Of a DNA stretch of 64,000 bases, positions 25,486 to 34,987 are shown in pieces. The DNA is from Aurantimonas sp965217685 (GTDB taxonomy: Bacteria; Pseudomonadota; Alphaproteobacteria; Rhizobiales; Rhizobiaceae). A model generated the notes under the pieces. That model ran no database searches and was not told the origin of the DNA. It was given only the letters and a program-made list of their open reading frames with translations. Numbering within the stretch: position 1 is the first letter of the stretch; each line of letters starts with the position of its first letter. The stretch lies in contig CBDCIZ010000003.1 of assembly GCA_965217685.1 (NCBI GenBank), positions 4,278,001 through 4,342,000 on the forward strand. The letters run 5' to 3'. A program made the translations under genes and the position numbers.

Positions 25486-26225
25486 TATTCGGCTCCCTCG
25501 GAAGCAGTCGCCTCGTCGGCAGTTTCAGTCTCTGCGGCAGCAGCGTTGGCGGCAGCCCGCAAGGCAGCCGGCTTGGGCACATTGTCGGGCAACTTCGTCT
25601 TCACCGCGTCGCGGATTTCGATCCAGCCGCCCTTCGAACCGGGCACGGCGCCGCGGATCAGGATCAGACCCTTGTCGACGTCCGTGCGGACGATCTGAAG
25701 GTTCTGCGTCGTGATGCGCGTGTCGCCCATGTGACCGGCCATCTTCTTGTTCTTGAAAACCTTGCCCGGATCCTGGCGCTGACCGGTCGAACCATGCGAG
25801 CGGTGCGAAACCGACACGCCATGGGTCGCCCGAAGACCACCGAAATTGTGGCGCTTCATCGCGCCGGCGAAACCCTTGCCGATCGTCGTACCAGTGACGT
25901 CGACCATCTGGCCGGGCACGAAGTGCTCCGCCGTGATCTCGGCGCCGACATCGATCATGTTGTCGTCGGTCACACGGAACTCGCAAAGCTTGCGCTTCGG
26001 CTCCACCGAGGCCTGCGCGAACACGCCACGCATGGGCTTCGTCGTATTCTTGACCTTGGCGAGACCCGCTCCGAGCTGGACGGCGGTGTAGCCGTTCTTC
26101 TCCTGGGTCCGCTGGGCGACGACCTGAAGGTTCTCGACCTTCAGGACGGTGACCGGAACATGCTCGCCGGCGTCGTTATAGACGCGGGTCATGCCGACTT
26201 TCTGTGCAATCACACCTGAACGCAT
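25485..26225 (-). CDS. rplC: 50S ribosomal protein L3
   Basis: 246 residues. MRSGVIAQKVGMTRVYND, GVSVSHRSHGSTGQRQDPGKV in blocks, and KKMAGHMGDTRITTQNL with the methylated-Gln region identify L3, an assembly initiator near the peptidyl-transferase centre. The alanine/glutamate-rich C-terminal tail of about 35 residues is usual in alphaproteobacteria. The ATG at 26225 was chosen over an upstream in-frame codon because it matches the family start and has AAGGA upstream. Confidence 0.97.
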   Translation of the reverse strand: MRSGVIAQKVGMTRVYNDAGEHVPVTVLKVENLQVVAQRTQEKNGYTAVQLGAGLAKVKNTTKPMRGVFAQASVEPKRKLCEFRVTDDNMIDVGAEITAEHFVPGQMVDVTGTTIGKGFAGAMKRHNFGGLRATHGVSVSHRSHGSTGQRQDPGKVFKNKKMAGHMGDTRITTQNLQIVRTDVDKGLILIRGAVPGSKGGWIEIRDAVKTKLPDNVPKPAALRAAANAAAAETETADEATASEGAE

Positions 26226-26250
26226 GGGCGTTATCCTTCCCGTGCTCAAA

Positions 26251-26559
26251 TCAAAGCTTGATCTCGACATCCACGCCGGCGGCGAGGTCGAGCTTCATGA
26301 GCGCGTCAACCGTCTGCGGCGTGGGATCGACGATGTCGAGCAACCGCTTGTGGGTACGCATTTCGAACTGCTCGCGCGACTTCTTGTCGATGTGCGGCGA
26401 ACGGTTGACCGTGAACTTTTCGATCCGCGTCGGCAGCGGGATCGGCCCGCGCACATTGGCGCCGGTCCGCTTGGCGGTCGACACGATCTCGCGAGTCGAA
26501 GCGTCGAGGACCCGATGATCGAACGCCTTGAGGCGGATGCGGATATTCTGGCCGTTCAT
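26251..26559 (-). CDS. rpsJ: 30S ribosomal protein S10 (NusE)
   Basis: 102 residues. MNGQNIRIRLKAFDHRVLD and RTHKRLLDIVDPTPQTVDAL are diagnostic of S10, which also serves in transcription antitermination with NusB. First gene of the S10 segment, 181 bases downstream of tuf, which could leave room for a separate promoter although no good one was found. Confidence 0.98.
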   Translation of the reverse strand: MNGQNIRIRLKAFDHRVLDASTREIVSTAKRTGANVRGPIPLPTRIEKFTVNRSPHIDKKSREQFEMRTHKRLLDIVDPTPQTVDALMKLDLAAGVDVEIKL

Positions 26560-26740
26560 GTTTTTCGTCCTCTCGTCGGAGACCACCTCACCGGTGGCAC
26601 TGTCCGAGCGCTTGTCCTGTCAAGGCAGCCAATGTTGCCCGGCTGGGGTTTTGCGAGATTGCGCCACTGCGGCGAATCCCTGAACCCCGCCACCGGGGCT
26701 GGCGGACGGCGCCTTTGCAGCACCGCCCATCCGACCGTGA

Positions 26741-27916
<1,176 letters not shown>

Positions 27917-27982
27917 CTCAAGGCTCCATTCCTGGGTGGGGCGATGAAAGCCCCGTCATCTGAGTTCGAAAACGAACGCGCT

Positions 27983-30073
27983 TTACGCGTACTTCTTCTG
28001 GATTTCTTCGGCGACCTGGTTCGGCACCTGCTCGTAATGGTCGAACTGCATCGTGTACTGCGCGCGACCCTGGGACATCGAACGCAACGTGTTGACGTAG
28101 CCGAACATGTTGGCGAGCGGCACCATGGCGTTGACGACCTGCGCGATACCGCGCGGTTCGGTGCCCTGAATCTGACCACGCCGCGAATTGAGATCGCCGA
28201 TCACGTCACCGACGTAATCTTCCGGCGTCACCACCTCGACCTTCATCACCGGCTCGAGAAGCCGGGGACCGGCCTTCTGGATGGCCTCGCGAAAACCCGC
28301 ACGGGCCGCGATCTCGAAAGCCAGGACCGAGGAGTCGACGTCATGGAAGGCGCCGTCCGTCAGTTCGGCCTTGATGTCGACCATCGGGAAGCCGGCGAGC
28401 GGCCCCGAACCCATGACCGAAAGGATACCCTTCTGGACGCCCGGAACGTATTCCTTCGGAATGGAACCACCAACGATCTTCGACTCGAAGGAAAAGCCCG
28501 CACCGATCTCGGCCGGCGAGAAGGTCAACTTGACCCGTGCGAACTGGCCGGTACCACCGGTCTGCTTCTTATGGGTATAGTCGATGTCGGTCACCCGCGT
28601 GATCGTCTCGCGGTAGGCGACCTGCGGCGCGCCGATATTCGCCTCGACCTTGAACTCCCGCTTCATGCGATCGACGAGAATGTCGAGATGAAGCTCGCCC
28701 ATGCCGGCGATGATCGTCTGACCAGACTCTTCGTCGGTCTTGACGCGGAAGGACGGGTCCTCGGCGGCCAGACGGTTGAGCGCGAGTCCCATCTTTTCCT
28801 GGTCGGCCTTGGTCTTCGGCTCGATCGCGATCTCGATGACCGGATCGGGGAACTCCATGCGCTCCAGGATGACCGGCTTCAGCGGATCGCAGAGCGTGTC
28901 GCCCGTGGTGGTGTCCTTGAGGCCGGCCAACGCGACGATGTCCCCGGCAAAGGCCTCCTCGATGTCCTCGCGGGAGTTGGAATGCATCTGCAGCATACGG
29001 CCGATGCGTTCCTTCTTCTCCTTGACGGTGTTCTGAAGCGACGTGCCCTTGGTCAGAACGCCGGAGTAGATGCGCGCGAAGGTGAGCGAGCCGACGAACG
29101 GATCGTTCATGATCTTGAAGGCCAGCATCGAAAGCGGCTCGTCATCCGACGACTTGCGCACGATCTCCGCGTCGGTCTTCGGATCGATGCCTTTGATGGG
29201 CTTCACTTCGACCGGCGACGGCAGGAAGTCGACGACGGCGTCGAGCAGCGGCTGAACGCCCTTGTTCTTGAAGGCCGAGCCGCACAGGACCGGCGTGAAC
29301 CAGACGTCGCAGGTGCCCTTGCGGATCAGCTTGCGAATCTCGTCATTGTCGGGCATCACGCCTTCGAGGTATCGCTCCGTGGCGCCCTCGTCGATCTCGA
29401 CGGCGGCCTCGATCATCGCTTCGCGATACTCTTCAGCCTGGGCCTGCATGTCCGCGGGAATCTCGAGAATGTCCCACTGCGCACCGAGATTTTCGTCGCG
29501 CCAGACCAGCGCTTTCATCTCGATGAGGTCGATGACGCCCTTGAGCTCGGTCTCGGCACCGATCGGCAGCTGAACGACGACCGGACGCGCACCGAGGCGC
29601 GACTTGATCATCTCGACGCAACGGAAGAAATCGGCGCCGGTCTTGTCCATCTTGTTGACGAAGATCATCCGCGGGACCTGATACTTGTCGGCCTGACGCC
29701 AGACAGTCTCGGTCTGCGGCTCGACACCGGCATTGGCGTCGAGGAGCGCGATCGCGCCATCAAGCACGCGGAGCGAACGCTCGACTTCGATGGTGAAGTC
29801 GACGTGGCCGGGCGTGTCGATGATGTTGAAACGGCGCTTCTTGCCGTCGCGGCCCTGCCAGAACGTGGTCGTCGCGGCGGACGTGATCGTGATGCCGCGC
29901 TCCTGTTCCTGCGCCATCCAGTCCATCGTGGCGGCGCCGTCATGGACTTCGCCGATCTTGTGGGACTTGCCGGTGTAGAAGAGAATCCGCTCGGTGGTCG
30001 TGGTCTTGCCGGCATCGATGTGAGCCATGATGCCGAAATTGCGGTAGTCTTCGATCTTGTAGTCGCGTGCCAT
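27983..30073 (-). CDS. fusA: Translation elongation factor G
   Basis: 696 residues. GTPase driving translocation. MARDYKIEDYRNFGIMAHID opens the G domain, with AHIDAGKT at 17-24, RGITITSAA (switch I), DTPGHVDFT and NKMDKTGADF. Domains II-V follow, with the domain IV block and the C-terminal MVPLANMFGYVNTLRSMSQGRA in pieces. The ATG at 30073 has GAAAGGCGAC upstream; the open frame before it is not homologous. Confidence 0.98.
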   Translation of the reverse strand: MARDYKIEDYRNFGIMAHIDAGKTTTTERILFYTGKSHKIGEVHDGAATMDWMAQEQERGITITSAATTTFWQGRDGKKRRFNIIDTPGHVDFTIEVERSLRVLDGAIALLDANAGVEPQTETVWRQADKYQVPRMIFVNKMDKTGADFFRCVEMIKSRLGARPVVVQLPIGAETELKGVIDLIEMKALVWRDENLGAQWDILEIPADMQAQAEEYREAMIEAAVEIDEGATERYLEGVMPDNDEIRKLIRKGTCDVWFTPVLCGSAFKNKGVQPLLDAVVDFLPSPVEVKPIKGIDPKTDAEIVRKSSDDEPLSMLAFKIMNDPFVGSLTFARIYSGVLTKGTSLQNTVKEKKERIGRMLQMHSNSREDIEEAFAGDIVALAGLKDTTTGDTLCDPLKPVILERMEFPDPVIEIAIEPKTKADQEKMGLALNRLAAEDPSFRVKTDEESGQTIIAGMGELHLDILVDRMKREFKVEANIGAPQVAYRETITRVTDIDYTHKKQTGGTGQFARVKLTFSPAEIGAGFSFESKIVGGSIPKEYVPGVQKGILSVMGSGPLAGFPMVDIKAELTDGAFHDVDSSVLAFEIAARAGFREAIQKAGPRLLEPVMKVEVVTPEDYVGDVIGDLNSRRGQIQGTEPRGIAQVVNAMVPLANMFGYVNTLRSMSQGRAQYTMQFDHYEQVPNQVAEEIQKKYA

Positions 30074-30158
30074 GGGGCGTCGCCTTTCGGATGAAGCAGC
30101 AGGCATCAGGTCAAACACGGAAACCTCGGTTTCCGGCGGCACCGATGCTCAGTAAAAA

Positions 30159-30629
30159 TTACCAGCGGTAGTGCGAGAAGGCGCGGTTGGCTTCCGCCAT
30201 GCGGTGCGTGTCTTCGCGCTTCTTGACTGCCGTGCCGCGGTTGTTGGCGGCATCCATGAGTTCGCCGGACAGGCGATCGACCATGGTGGTCTCGTTGCGA
30301 TTGCGGGCGGCCGTGATCAACCAGCGGATGGCCAGGGCCTGACGGCGCTCCGGCCGAACGTCGACCGGGACCTGGTAGGTGGCACCACCGACACGACGCG
30401 AGCGAACCTCGACATGCGGCTGGATGTTTTCCAGCGCGGTGTGGAAGATCGCGACCGCGTCCTGGCGGGACTTCTCGTGGACGACATCGAAGGCACCGTA
30501 GACGATGCGCTCTGCAACGGACTTCTTACCGTCGTACATGATGGCGTTCATGAACTTGGACACGATGAGATCACCGAACTTCGGGTCCGGATTGATTTCG
30601 CGCTTTTCGGCTTTGTGACGGCGGGACAT
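30159..30629 (-). CDS. rpsG: 30S ribosomal protein S7
   Basis: 156 residues. MSRRHKAEKREINPDPKFG, VGGATYQVPVDVRPERRQAL and KREDTHRMAEANRAFSHYRW are diagnostic of S7, which nucleates the 30S head and contacts the E and P sites. S7 autoregulates the str operon in E. coli; regulation here is unknown. Confidence 0.98.
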   Translation of the reverse strand: MSRRHKAEKREINPDPKFGDLIVSKFMNAIMYDGKKSVAERIVYGAFDVVHEKSRQDAVAIFHTALENIQPHVEVRSRRVGGATYQVPVDVRPERRQALAIRWLITAARNRNETTMVDRLSGELMDAANNRGTAVKKREDTHRMAEANRAFSHYRW

Positions 30630-30660
30630 CTATGGTCTCTTCAGCTGGTCGCGTAGGGGC

Positions 30661-31032
30661 TTATTTCGGACGCTTGGCGCCGTACTTCGAGCGGCGCTGC
30701 TTGCGGTTCTTGACGCCCTGCGTGTCGAGCACGCCGCGAATGATGTGATAGCGAACGCCGGGAAGATCCTTCACGCGGCCACCGCGGATCATGACCACGG
30801 AGTGTTCCTGAAGGTTATGCCCCTCGCCCGGGATATAGCCGATGACTTCGTAGCCATTGACGAGGCGAACCTTGGCGACCTTACGCAAAGCCGAGTTAGG
30901 CTTCTTCGGGGTCGTGGTGTAAACGCGCGTGCAAACACCGCGCTTCTGCGGGTTGGCTTCGAGCGCCGGCACCGTGTTGCGCTCGGTCGGACGAACGCGC
31001 GGCTTGCGAACTAGCTGGTTAATGGTCGGCAT
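30661..31032 (-). CDS. rpsL: 30S ribosomal protein S12
   Basis: 123 residues. MPTINQLVRKPR, CTRVYTTTPKKPNSALRKVA and GEGHNLQEHSVVMIRGGRVKDLPG identify S12. The lysines equivalent to E. coli K43 (in PKKPNSA) and K88 (in GGRVKDLPG) are both wild type, so no rpsL streptomycin-resistance allele is visible. AGGTAGGG precedes the ATG. First gene of the str operon, with a leader of roughly 280 bases from the predicted promoter. Confidence 0.98.
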   Translation of the reverse strand: MPTINQLVRKPRVRPTERNTVPALEANPQKRGVCTRVYTTTPKKPNSALRKVAKVRLVNGYEVIGYIPGEGHNLQEHSVVMIRGGRVKDLPGVRYHIIRGVLDTQGVKNRKQRRSKYGAKRPK

Positions 31033-31312
31033 TCCAACCCTACCTCTTCTTCCAAATCCAATGGCCCGAGACGAACCGGGGGCTCGAAACGAGACGAACC
31101 GCATCGGCGCAAATGAGACGTGATCTCCATGCGCAAAGCCGGGCATATGATCCGCTCCATGAGAGGACTGCCCGAAACAACAGAGGACCGCGGTCAGGCG
31201 GTCGTGCATCCAGCGATGTAAAGTCTCGTTGAACGAAGCCTTGTTTGAGGCATCTGATCCCGAGCTTGGCGCCCAAGGGAAGATTCGGCCTCACATCGGC
31301 TCTGTTGGCGGT

Positions 31313-31341
31313 GATTTAGCGATTCCTTCCGACCGCGTCAA
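31313..31341 (-). promoter_or_regulatory. Promoter of the str operon (rpsL-rpsG-fusA-tuf)
   Basis: On the minus strand TTGACGC, 14 bases, then GCTAAATC. This matches the alphaproteobacterial housekeeping consensus TTGACGS-N10-14-GCTANAWC at every defined position. It lies about 280 bases before the rpsL ATG, so the transcript would carry a long leader. Confidence 0.75.
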
Positions 31342-31386
31342 CCCATTGCCATGCCGTTAATTCATGCGCCTCGTCGACCCGACCGC

Positions 31387-31408
31387 GGCGGTGGCGGTGG
31401 CGGTGGCG
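31387..31408. repeat. Hexanucleotide microsatellite
   Basis: About three and a half consecutive copies of GGCGGT lie in the non-coding stretch upstream of the str promoter. It could vary in copy number by slippage. Confidence 0.6.
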
Positions 31409-31453
31409 TTAGACCTGAGCCACAAAACGAACCATAGTCTCAAACCGGACAAT

Positions 31454-31489
31454 GCCAACAAATCGAACGGAGCCAGCAAATCGAACGGG
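31454..31489. repeat. 18-bp imperfect tandem repeat
   Basis: Two adjacent 18-base units, GCCAACAAATCGAACGGA and GCCAGCAAATCGAACGGG, differ at two positions. Non-coding, function unknown. Confidence 0.65.
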
Positions 31490-31699
31490 GCCGGTTCGTC
31501 CGTTCAACGGGTTGTCCGGGGAGCCGGCTGATGGGGCCAATGTCTTCGATGCGCGACGCCGACGCGGTTGCCCGCTCGTCTTGTCCTTTTATCGCCGAAT
31601 GGTCGTCGCTGGCGGATGGCACGGACTGCTCGTCGTCCCCATATGTTACGAGCCGGCTTCATCCCGGCTTCGTGTCATCTTGAAAAGACGGGACCATCC

Positions 31700-32743
31700 A
31701 TGGCCAGCCGCCTTCGCCTTTCAGCCTTTCTTGCAAGCCTCATGCTCGTGTTCTCGCTCGTCGCCGTCGACCATGCCGATGCGCGGCGCGGCGGCAGCTT
31801 CGGCAGCCGCGGCATGCGGACGTTCCAGTCGGCCCCGGCGACCCGGACGGCGCCTTCCGTCGCGCCCGTACAGCGCTCGATGACACCGGGGACCTCGCAG
31901 TCGGCGCAGCCGGGGATGTCGACGGCCGGAACCCAGGGCATGCGACAGCCGGGCCTGTTTGGTGGCATGGCCGGCGGCCTGCTCGGCGGTCTCGCCCTCG
32001 GCGGCCTTTTCGGCATGTTGATGGGCAACGGGTTCGGCGGCGCCGGCGGCTTTCTGGCGTTGATCGTGCAGATGCTTCTGATCGGCGTCGGCATCTCGTT
32101 TCTCATGCGCTTCTTCCGCAACCGCTCAGGCGCGAGCGCCGTCGGCGGCGGGTCGCCCGGTGGCAGCACCCGCCAGCCCTATGAAACCGGTCCGTCGCGT
32201 TACACGAACGACGCTGCAAGCGGCAACGGTGCTTCGGGCAATGGCTTCAGCATTCCGTCGATCGGTTCGCGGGCGAGTGGCGCATCGACTCATGGCGCAA
32301 AGGGTGCGGCAACCGGCGGTCCGTCGGATCCGAGCGACGATGTCGGTATCACCGATGACGATCTCGAGCAGTTCGAGCAGAAGCTGCAGACGGTCCAGGC
32401 GGCGTTCTCGCGCGAGGATTACGGCGCGCTGCGGCGGGTCACCACGCCGGAGGTCATGTCCTATCTCGCCGAAGAGCTTTCGGAGAATGCCACCAACGGC
32501 AAGAAGAACGATGTGACCGAGGTGACGCTGCTGCAGGGCGATCTGTCGGAGGCCTGGCGCGAGGGCGAGACGGATTATGCCAGCGTCGCGATGCGTTACT
32601 CGTCGATGGACGTGATGCGGGACCGGGTGACCGGCGTGATCGTCGAAGGCGAGGAAGGCCGGGTGAGCGAGACGACGGAGCTCTGGACCTTCGTTCGCGA
32701 CGGCGGCGATCCGTGGAAGCTCTCGGCGATCCAGGAAGCCTGA
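31700..32743 (+). CDS. Tim44-like domain protein with N-terminal signal or membrane segment
   Basis: 347 residues. A signal-like N-terminus (RLRLSAFLASLMLVFSLVAV, then DHADARRGG) is followed by a Ser/Pro-rich linker, a glycine-rich hydrophobic segment at about 95-140 (GGLLGGLALGGLFGMLMGNG, then ALIVQMLLIGVGISFLMRFF), a low-complexity Gly/Ser/Ala linker and a C-terminal Tim44-like domain from about residue 215 (DDLEQFEQKLQTVQAAFSRED to WTFVRDGGDPWKLSAIQ). Mitochondrial Tim44 tethers mtHsp70 to the import channel; bacterial homologues are membrane-associated with no settled role. It is the only confident plus-strand gene here, and a terminator follows it. Confidence 0.85.
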   Translation: MASRLRLSAFLASLMLVFSLVAVDHADARRGGSFGSRGMRTFQSAPATRTAPSVAPVQRSMTPGTSQSAQPGMSTAGTQGMRQPGLFGGMAGGLLGGLALGGLFGMLMGNGFGGAGGFLALIVQMLLIGVGISFLMRFFRNRSGASAVGGGSPGGSTRQPYETGPSRYTNDAASGNGASGNGFSIPSIGSRASGASTHGAKGAATGGPSDPSDDVGITDDDLEQFEQKLQTVQAAFSREDYGALRRVTTPEVMSYLAEELSENATNGKKNDVTEVTLLQGDLSEAWREGETDYASVAMRYSSMDVMRDRVTGVIVEGEEGRVSETTELWTFVRDGGDPWKLSAIQEA

Positions 32744-32793
32744 CCGACAGGTCTCCGGGTTTCTGTAGAACTTCAAGCACCGTCACGACATCG

Positions 32794-32829
32794 AACGGCC
32801 CGATTGCAACCGAGCGATCGGGCCGTTTT
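32794..32829 (+). terminator. Intrinsic terminator of the Tim44-like gene
   Basis: AACGGCCCGAT pairs perfectly with ATCGGGCCGTT (11 bp, 12-base loop), followed by a short T run (TTTT including the stem end). It lies 50 bases past the stop codon. Confidence 0.85.
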
Positions 32830-32996
32830 CCGAAGCGTTGCGATGCGCAAGATTATCCTCCTCGCAATCCGTTACGGACCTACCCTGAAACCCAGGATAG
32901 ACCGGCAACCGAAAACGGTCGCCAGCGTGCGCCATCTTCGAACGACAAGCCAGACCGGATTTTTATTCGGTGCCGCCGCGACTGCAAAACCGTCGT

Positions 32997-33293
32997 TCAG
33001 ACGAGAAAGGCGCGCGCGAGCGCCACGAAGGCCGTTCCGATCGTCACGGTGGCGATGAGCGGCAGGCGCAAGGTCAGGAACAGGCAGACGACGATGGCGA
33101 CCTTTTCCGGCCAGCCGCCATTGACAAGCGCCGGGGTGACGATGGTCGTCAGCACCGCCGCCGGCACGGCGTTCAGCGCCGCGTCGAGGCGTGGTGGAAT
33201 GGCGCCGATGCGGGCGACGATCAGATAGCCGGCAACGCGCGTCAGATAGGTCAGCGCGCCGGCGAGGACGACGACCAGCCAGATGTCAGACAT
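32997..33293 (-). CDS. azlD: AzlD-family small subunit of a branched-chain amino acid exporter
   Basis: 98 residues, almost entirely hydrophobic with three or four membrane segments: WLVVVLAGALTYLTRVAGYL, then AIPPRLDAALNAVPAAVLT and the C-terminal LPLIATVTIGTAFVALARAF. The RVAGYL and LNAVPAAVL patterns match the AzlD/YgaH family, which works with AzlC to export branched-chain amino acids or their analogues. The ATG at 33293 overlaps the end of azlC by eight bases. Substrate inferred from the family. Confidence 0.85.
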   Translation of the reverse strand: MSDIWLVVVLAGALTYLTRVAGYLIVARIGAIPPRLDAALNAVPAAVLTTIVTPALVNGGWPEKVAIVVCLFLTLRLPLIATVTIGTAFVALARAFLV

Positions 33294-34002
33294 CCGCCCC
33301 CTCCCCTGATACGCCGCTTTGCGACGGTTTGCGCAGGGCCGCGACGGCGATGCCGGCAACACCACCGGCGGTCACGTGCCAGGGCGCGCCGACGGTCAGG
33401 TAGACGAAGATCGACACGACGGCGGACGCCAGCGCCACGGGATAGAACTGGTCGCGGCCGCGAAACGTCATCAGAAGCGCCAGGAAATAGACCGGAAGGA
33501 TGAAATCGAGGCCATAGGTCTTCGGGTCCTCGATAAGAGCGCCGAAGAGTGCGCCGATTAGCGAGGACAGCACCCAGCCGCAATAGAGCGCGATCGCATA
33601 GGTGAAGTAGAAGGTCTTGGTGAGCCGATGTCGCTCGCTGCGAGATTCCGCCGCACCAAACATCGGATCGACCAGGAAGAAGAAGGCGGCGGCTTTCTCG
33701 ACACCGGAAAAGCGCGTGAGATGTCGGCCGATCGCCGCCGAATAAAGCACATGACGGAAGTTCAGCGCGGCGACCGTCAACAGCACCGACCAGAGCGGCG
33801 CGCCGGTGCCGAGAAGCTGCAGCGCGGCAAGCTGCGAGGCGCCGGCGAAAACCGAAGCGGTCAGCCCCATCGTCTCGGCGAGCGAGAAGCCGGAGCCGAC
33901 GGCGATGGCGCCATAGACCATGCCGAAGGGCATGACCGCGAGGAGGATAGGCGCCAGCGCCCGCAGGGCGGCCAGGACTTCGGCGTGGGTCGACTGGGAC
34001 AT
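33286..34002 (-). CDS. azlC: AzlC-family branched-chain amino acid exporter, large subunit
   Basis: 238 residues. It has AzlC-type membrane segments with PFGMVYGAIAVGSGFS near residue 25, the family block SVFAGASQLAALQLLG, and NFRHVLYSAAIGRHL at about 81-95. YgaZ/AzlC proteins form inner-membrane exporters with the small AzlD partner encoded immediately downstream. Weak ribosome-binding site. The two genes form their own minus-strand unit convergent with the Tim44-like gene. Confidence 0.9.
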   Translation of the reverse strand: MSQSTHAEVLAALRALAPILLAVMPFGMVYGAIAVGSGFSLAETMGLTASVFAGASQLAALQLLGTGAPLWSVLLTVAALNFRHVLYSAAIGRHLTRFSGVEKAAAFFFLVDPMFGAAESRSERHRLTKTFYFTYAIALYCGWVLSSLIGALFGALIEDPKTYGLDFILPVYFLALLMTFRGRDQFYPVALASAVVSIFVYLTVGAPWHVTAGGVAGIAVAALRKPSQSGVSGEGADV

Positions 34003-34221
34003 GAGGGAACCGGCTTGGCGAATCGGTGGGCGGTCGTTCGCCGCGAAGGCAGGCTATCGCTTGCACTTCGCAGAAGCGATACCGCAGTGCAAGAGATCGG
34101 ATGCCGGGTGGAATTCAGGCGGCGGGGATCGAAAACCCGCGGATGAACAGGCAGCGCTGACGACGGGCGCGGACACGCTGAGGCATAAGCCGAATTGCGG
34201 CGTCATTGCCCCGGCGCGGGC

Positions 34222-34818
34222 TCAGGGCGCCTGATCGAGCACCTGGGCCTGGAACTCGGCAAGCGCGACGGTCCAGCGATCGAAGGCGTCGCGCATCTGG
34301 GTTTGCGACGTACCGCCGGCGATCGAGACATTCAGCTCGACGGCAGGAAAATTGTCTTCGGTAAGATAGGCCTTGTGGAAAGGCTGGGCCCGGTTCCAGT
34401 CGTTGATCGCGTCCAGCGTCACGCCCGGCGTATCCCAGATCGCGTAGAAATTCTGGACCTTGCAGTCGCGGTGCTGCGTGCAGTCGAGGAAGAACTGCTG
34501 GTAGGCCACGCCGTTGATCTCGCCGGTGATGACAGGGTCGCCGCTCTCGGTCTTTTCGAGTTCGGCGCTGCCATAGCCTGTGGCGATGTCGACAATCGCC
34601 TGCAGATCGTCCGGCATGATCAGGCCCGGCGCGCCGATCGCCGTTTGAGCCTCGGGCTTCGCAATCGTCGTCTGCTGTTCACGCTTCTGCGGCGACGGCG
34701 CCGCCTGGGAAACGTCGGGGAATGCCGTCGAAGCCAGGACCGCGGCAAGACACGCAGCGGTCAGCAAGGGAGCGAAACGGCCGGTGCGCCTGGAACGCGG
34801 CGAACGACGGTGGAACAT
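34222..34818 (-). CDS. YbjN-domain periplasmic protein
   Basis: 198 residues. The signal peptide has a basic, arginine-rich start, then FAPLLTAACLAAVLASTAF and a likely cleavage site after SQAA. The mature part (about 60-190) shows the YbjN fold pattern: LQAIVDIATGYGSAELEKTE, VAYQQFFLDCTQHRDCKVQNF with a Cys pair that could form a disulfide, and NDWNRAQPFHKAYL. YbjN proteins resemble type III secretion chaperones in fold; their function is unsettled and exported forms are frequent in rhizobia. GAGGATT precedes the ATG. Confidence 0.82.
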   Translation of the reverse strand: MFHRRSPRSRRTGRFAPLLTAACLAAVLASTAFPDVSQAAPSPQKREQQTTIAKPEAQTAIGAPGLIMPDDLQAIVDIATGYGSAELEKTESGDPVITGEINGVAYQQFFLDCTQHRDCKVQNFYAIWDTPGVTLDAINDWNRAQPFHKAYLTEDNFPAVELNVSIAGGTSQTQMRDAFDRWTVALAEFQAQVLDQAP

Positions 34819-34987
34819 GACGAATCCTCAAGCTTGACGATTGCCAGTTTCCCTTGCCGCCGGGCGCCCCGCAAGACCTTCCCGTGTGCGAACAGGGAAA
34901 GTTCGGCCGCGTGGCCTTCCTGCATCGCACCACGACAAAGCCGGGACCACTGGCTCGGCTGCGGAATCGGGACCCGTGCGGCGCGGC

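Larger units (their letters stand above)
31342..31699. other. Intergenic region between divergent rpsL and the Tim44-like gene
   Basis: No gene is recognised. It contains a GGTGGC microsatellite (about 31387-31408) and an 18-bp imperfect tandem repeat (31454-31489). The promoter of the plus-strand Tim44-like gene should lie here, but I could not identify convincing elements. Confidence 0.5.

Noticed and set aside
26600..26623. TTGACA hexamer upstream of rpsJ as an S10 promoter
   Set aside because: The -35 is perfect, but nothing resembling a -10 (TATAAT or GCTANAWC type) lies at the right distance, so a promoter call is not supported.
31440..31622. 60-codon minus-strand frame upstream of the Tim44-like gene
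   Set aside because: Its Cys/Trp repeat comes from the 18-bp tandem DNA repeat, and it has no ribosome-binding site or similarity.
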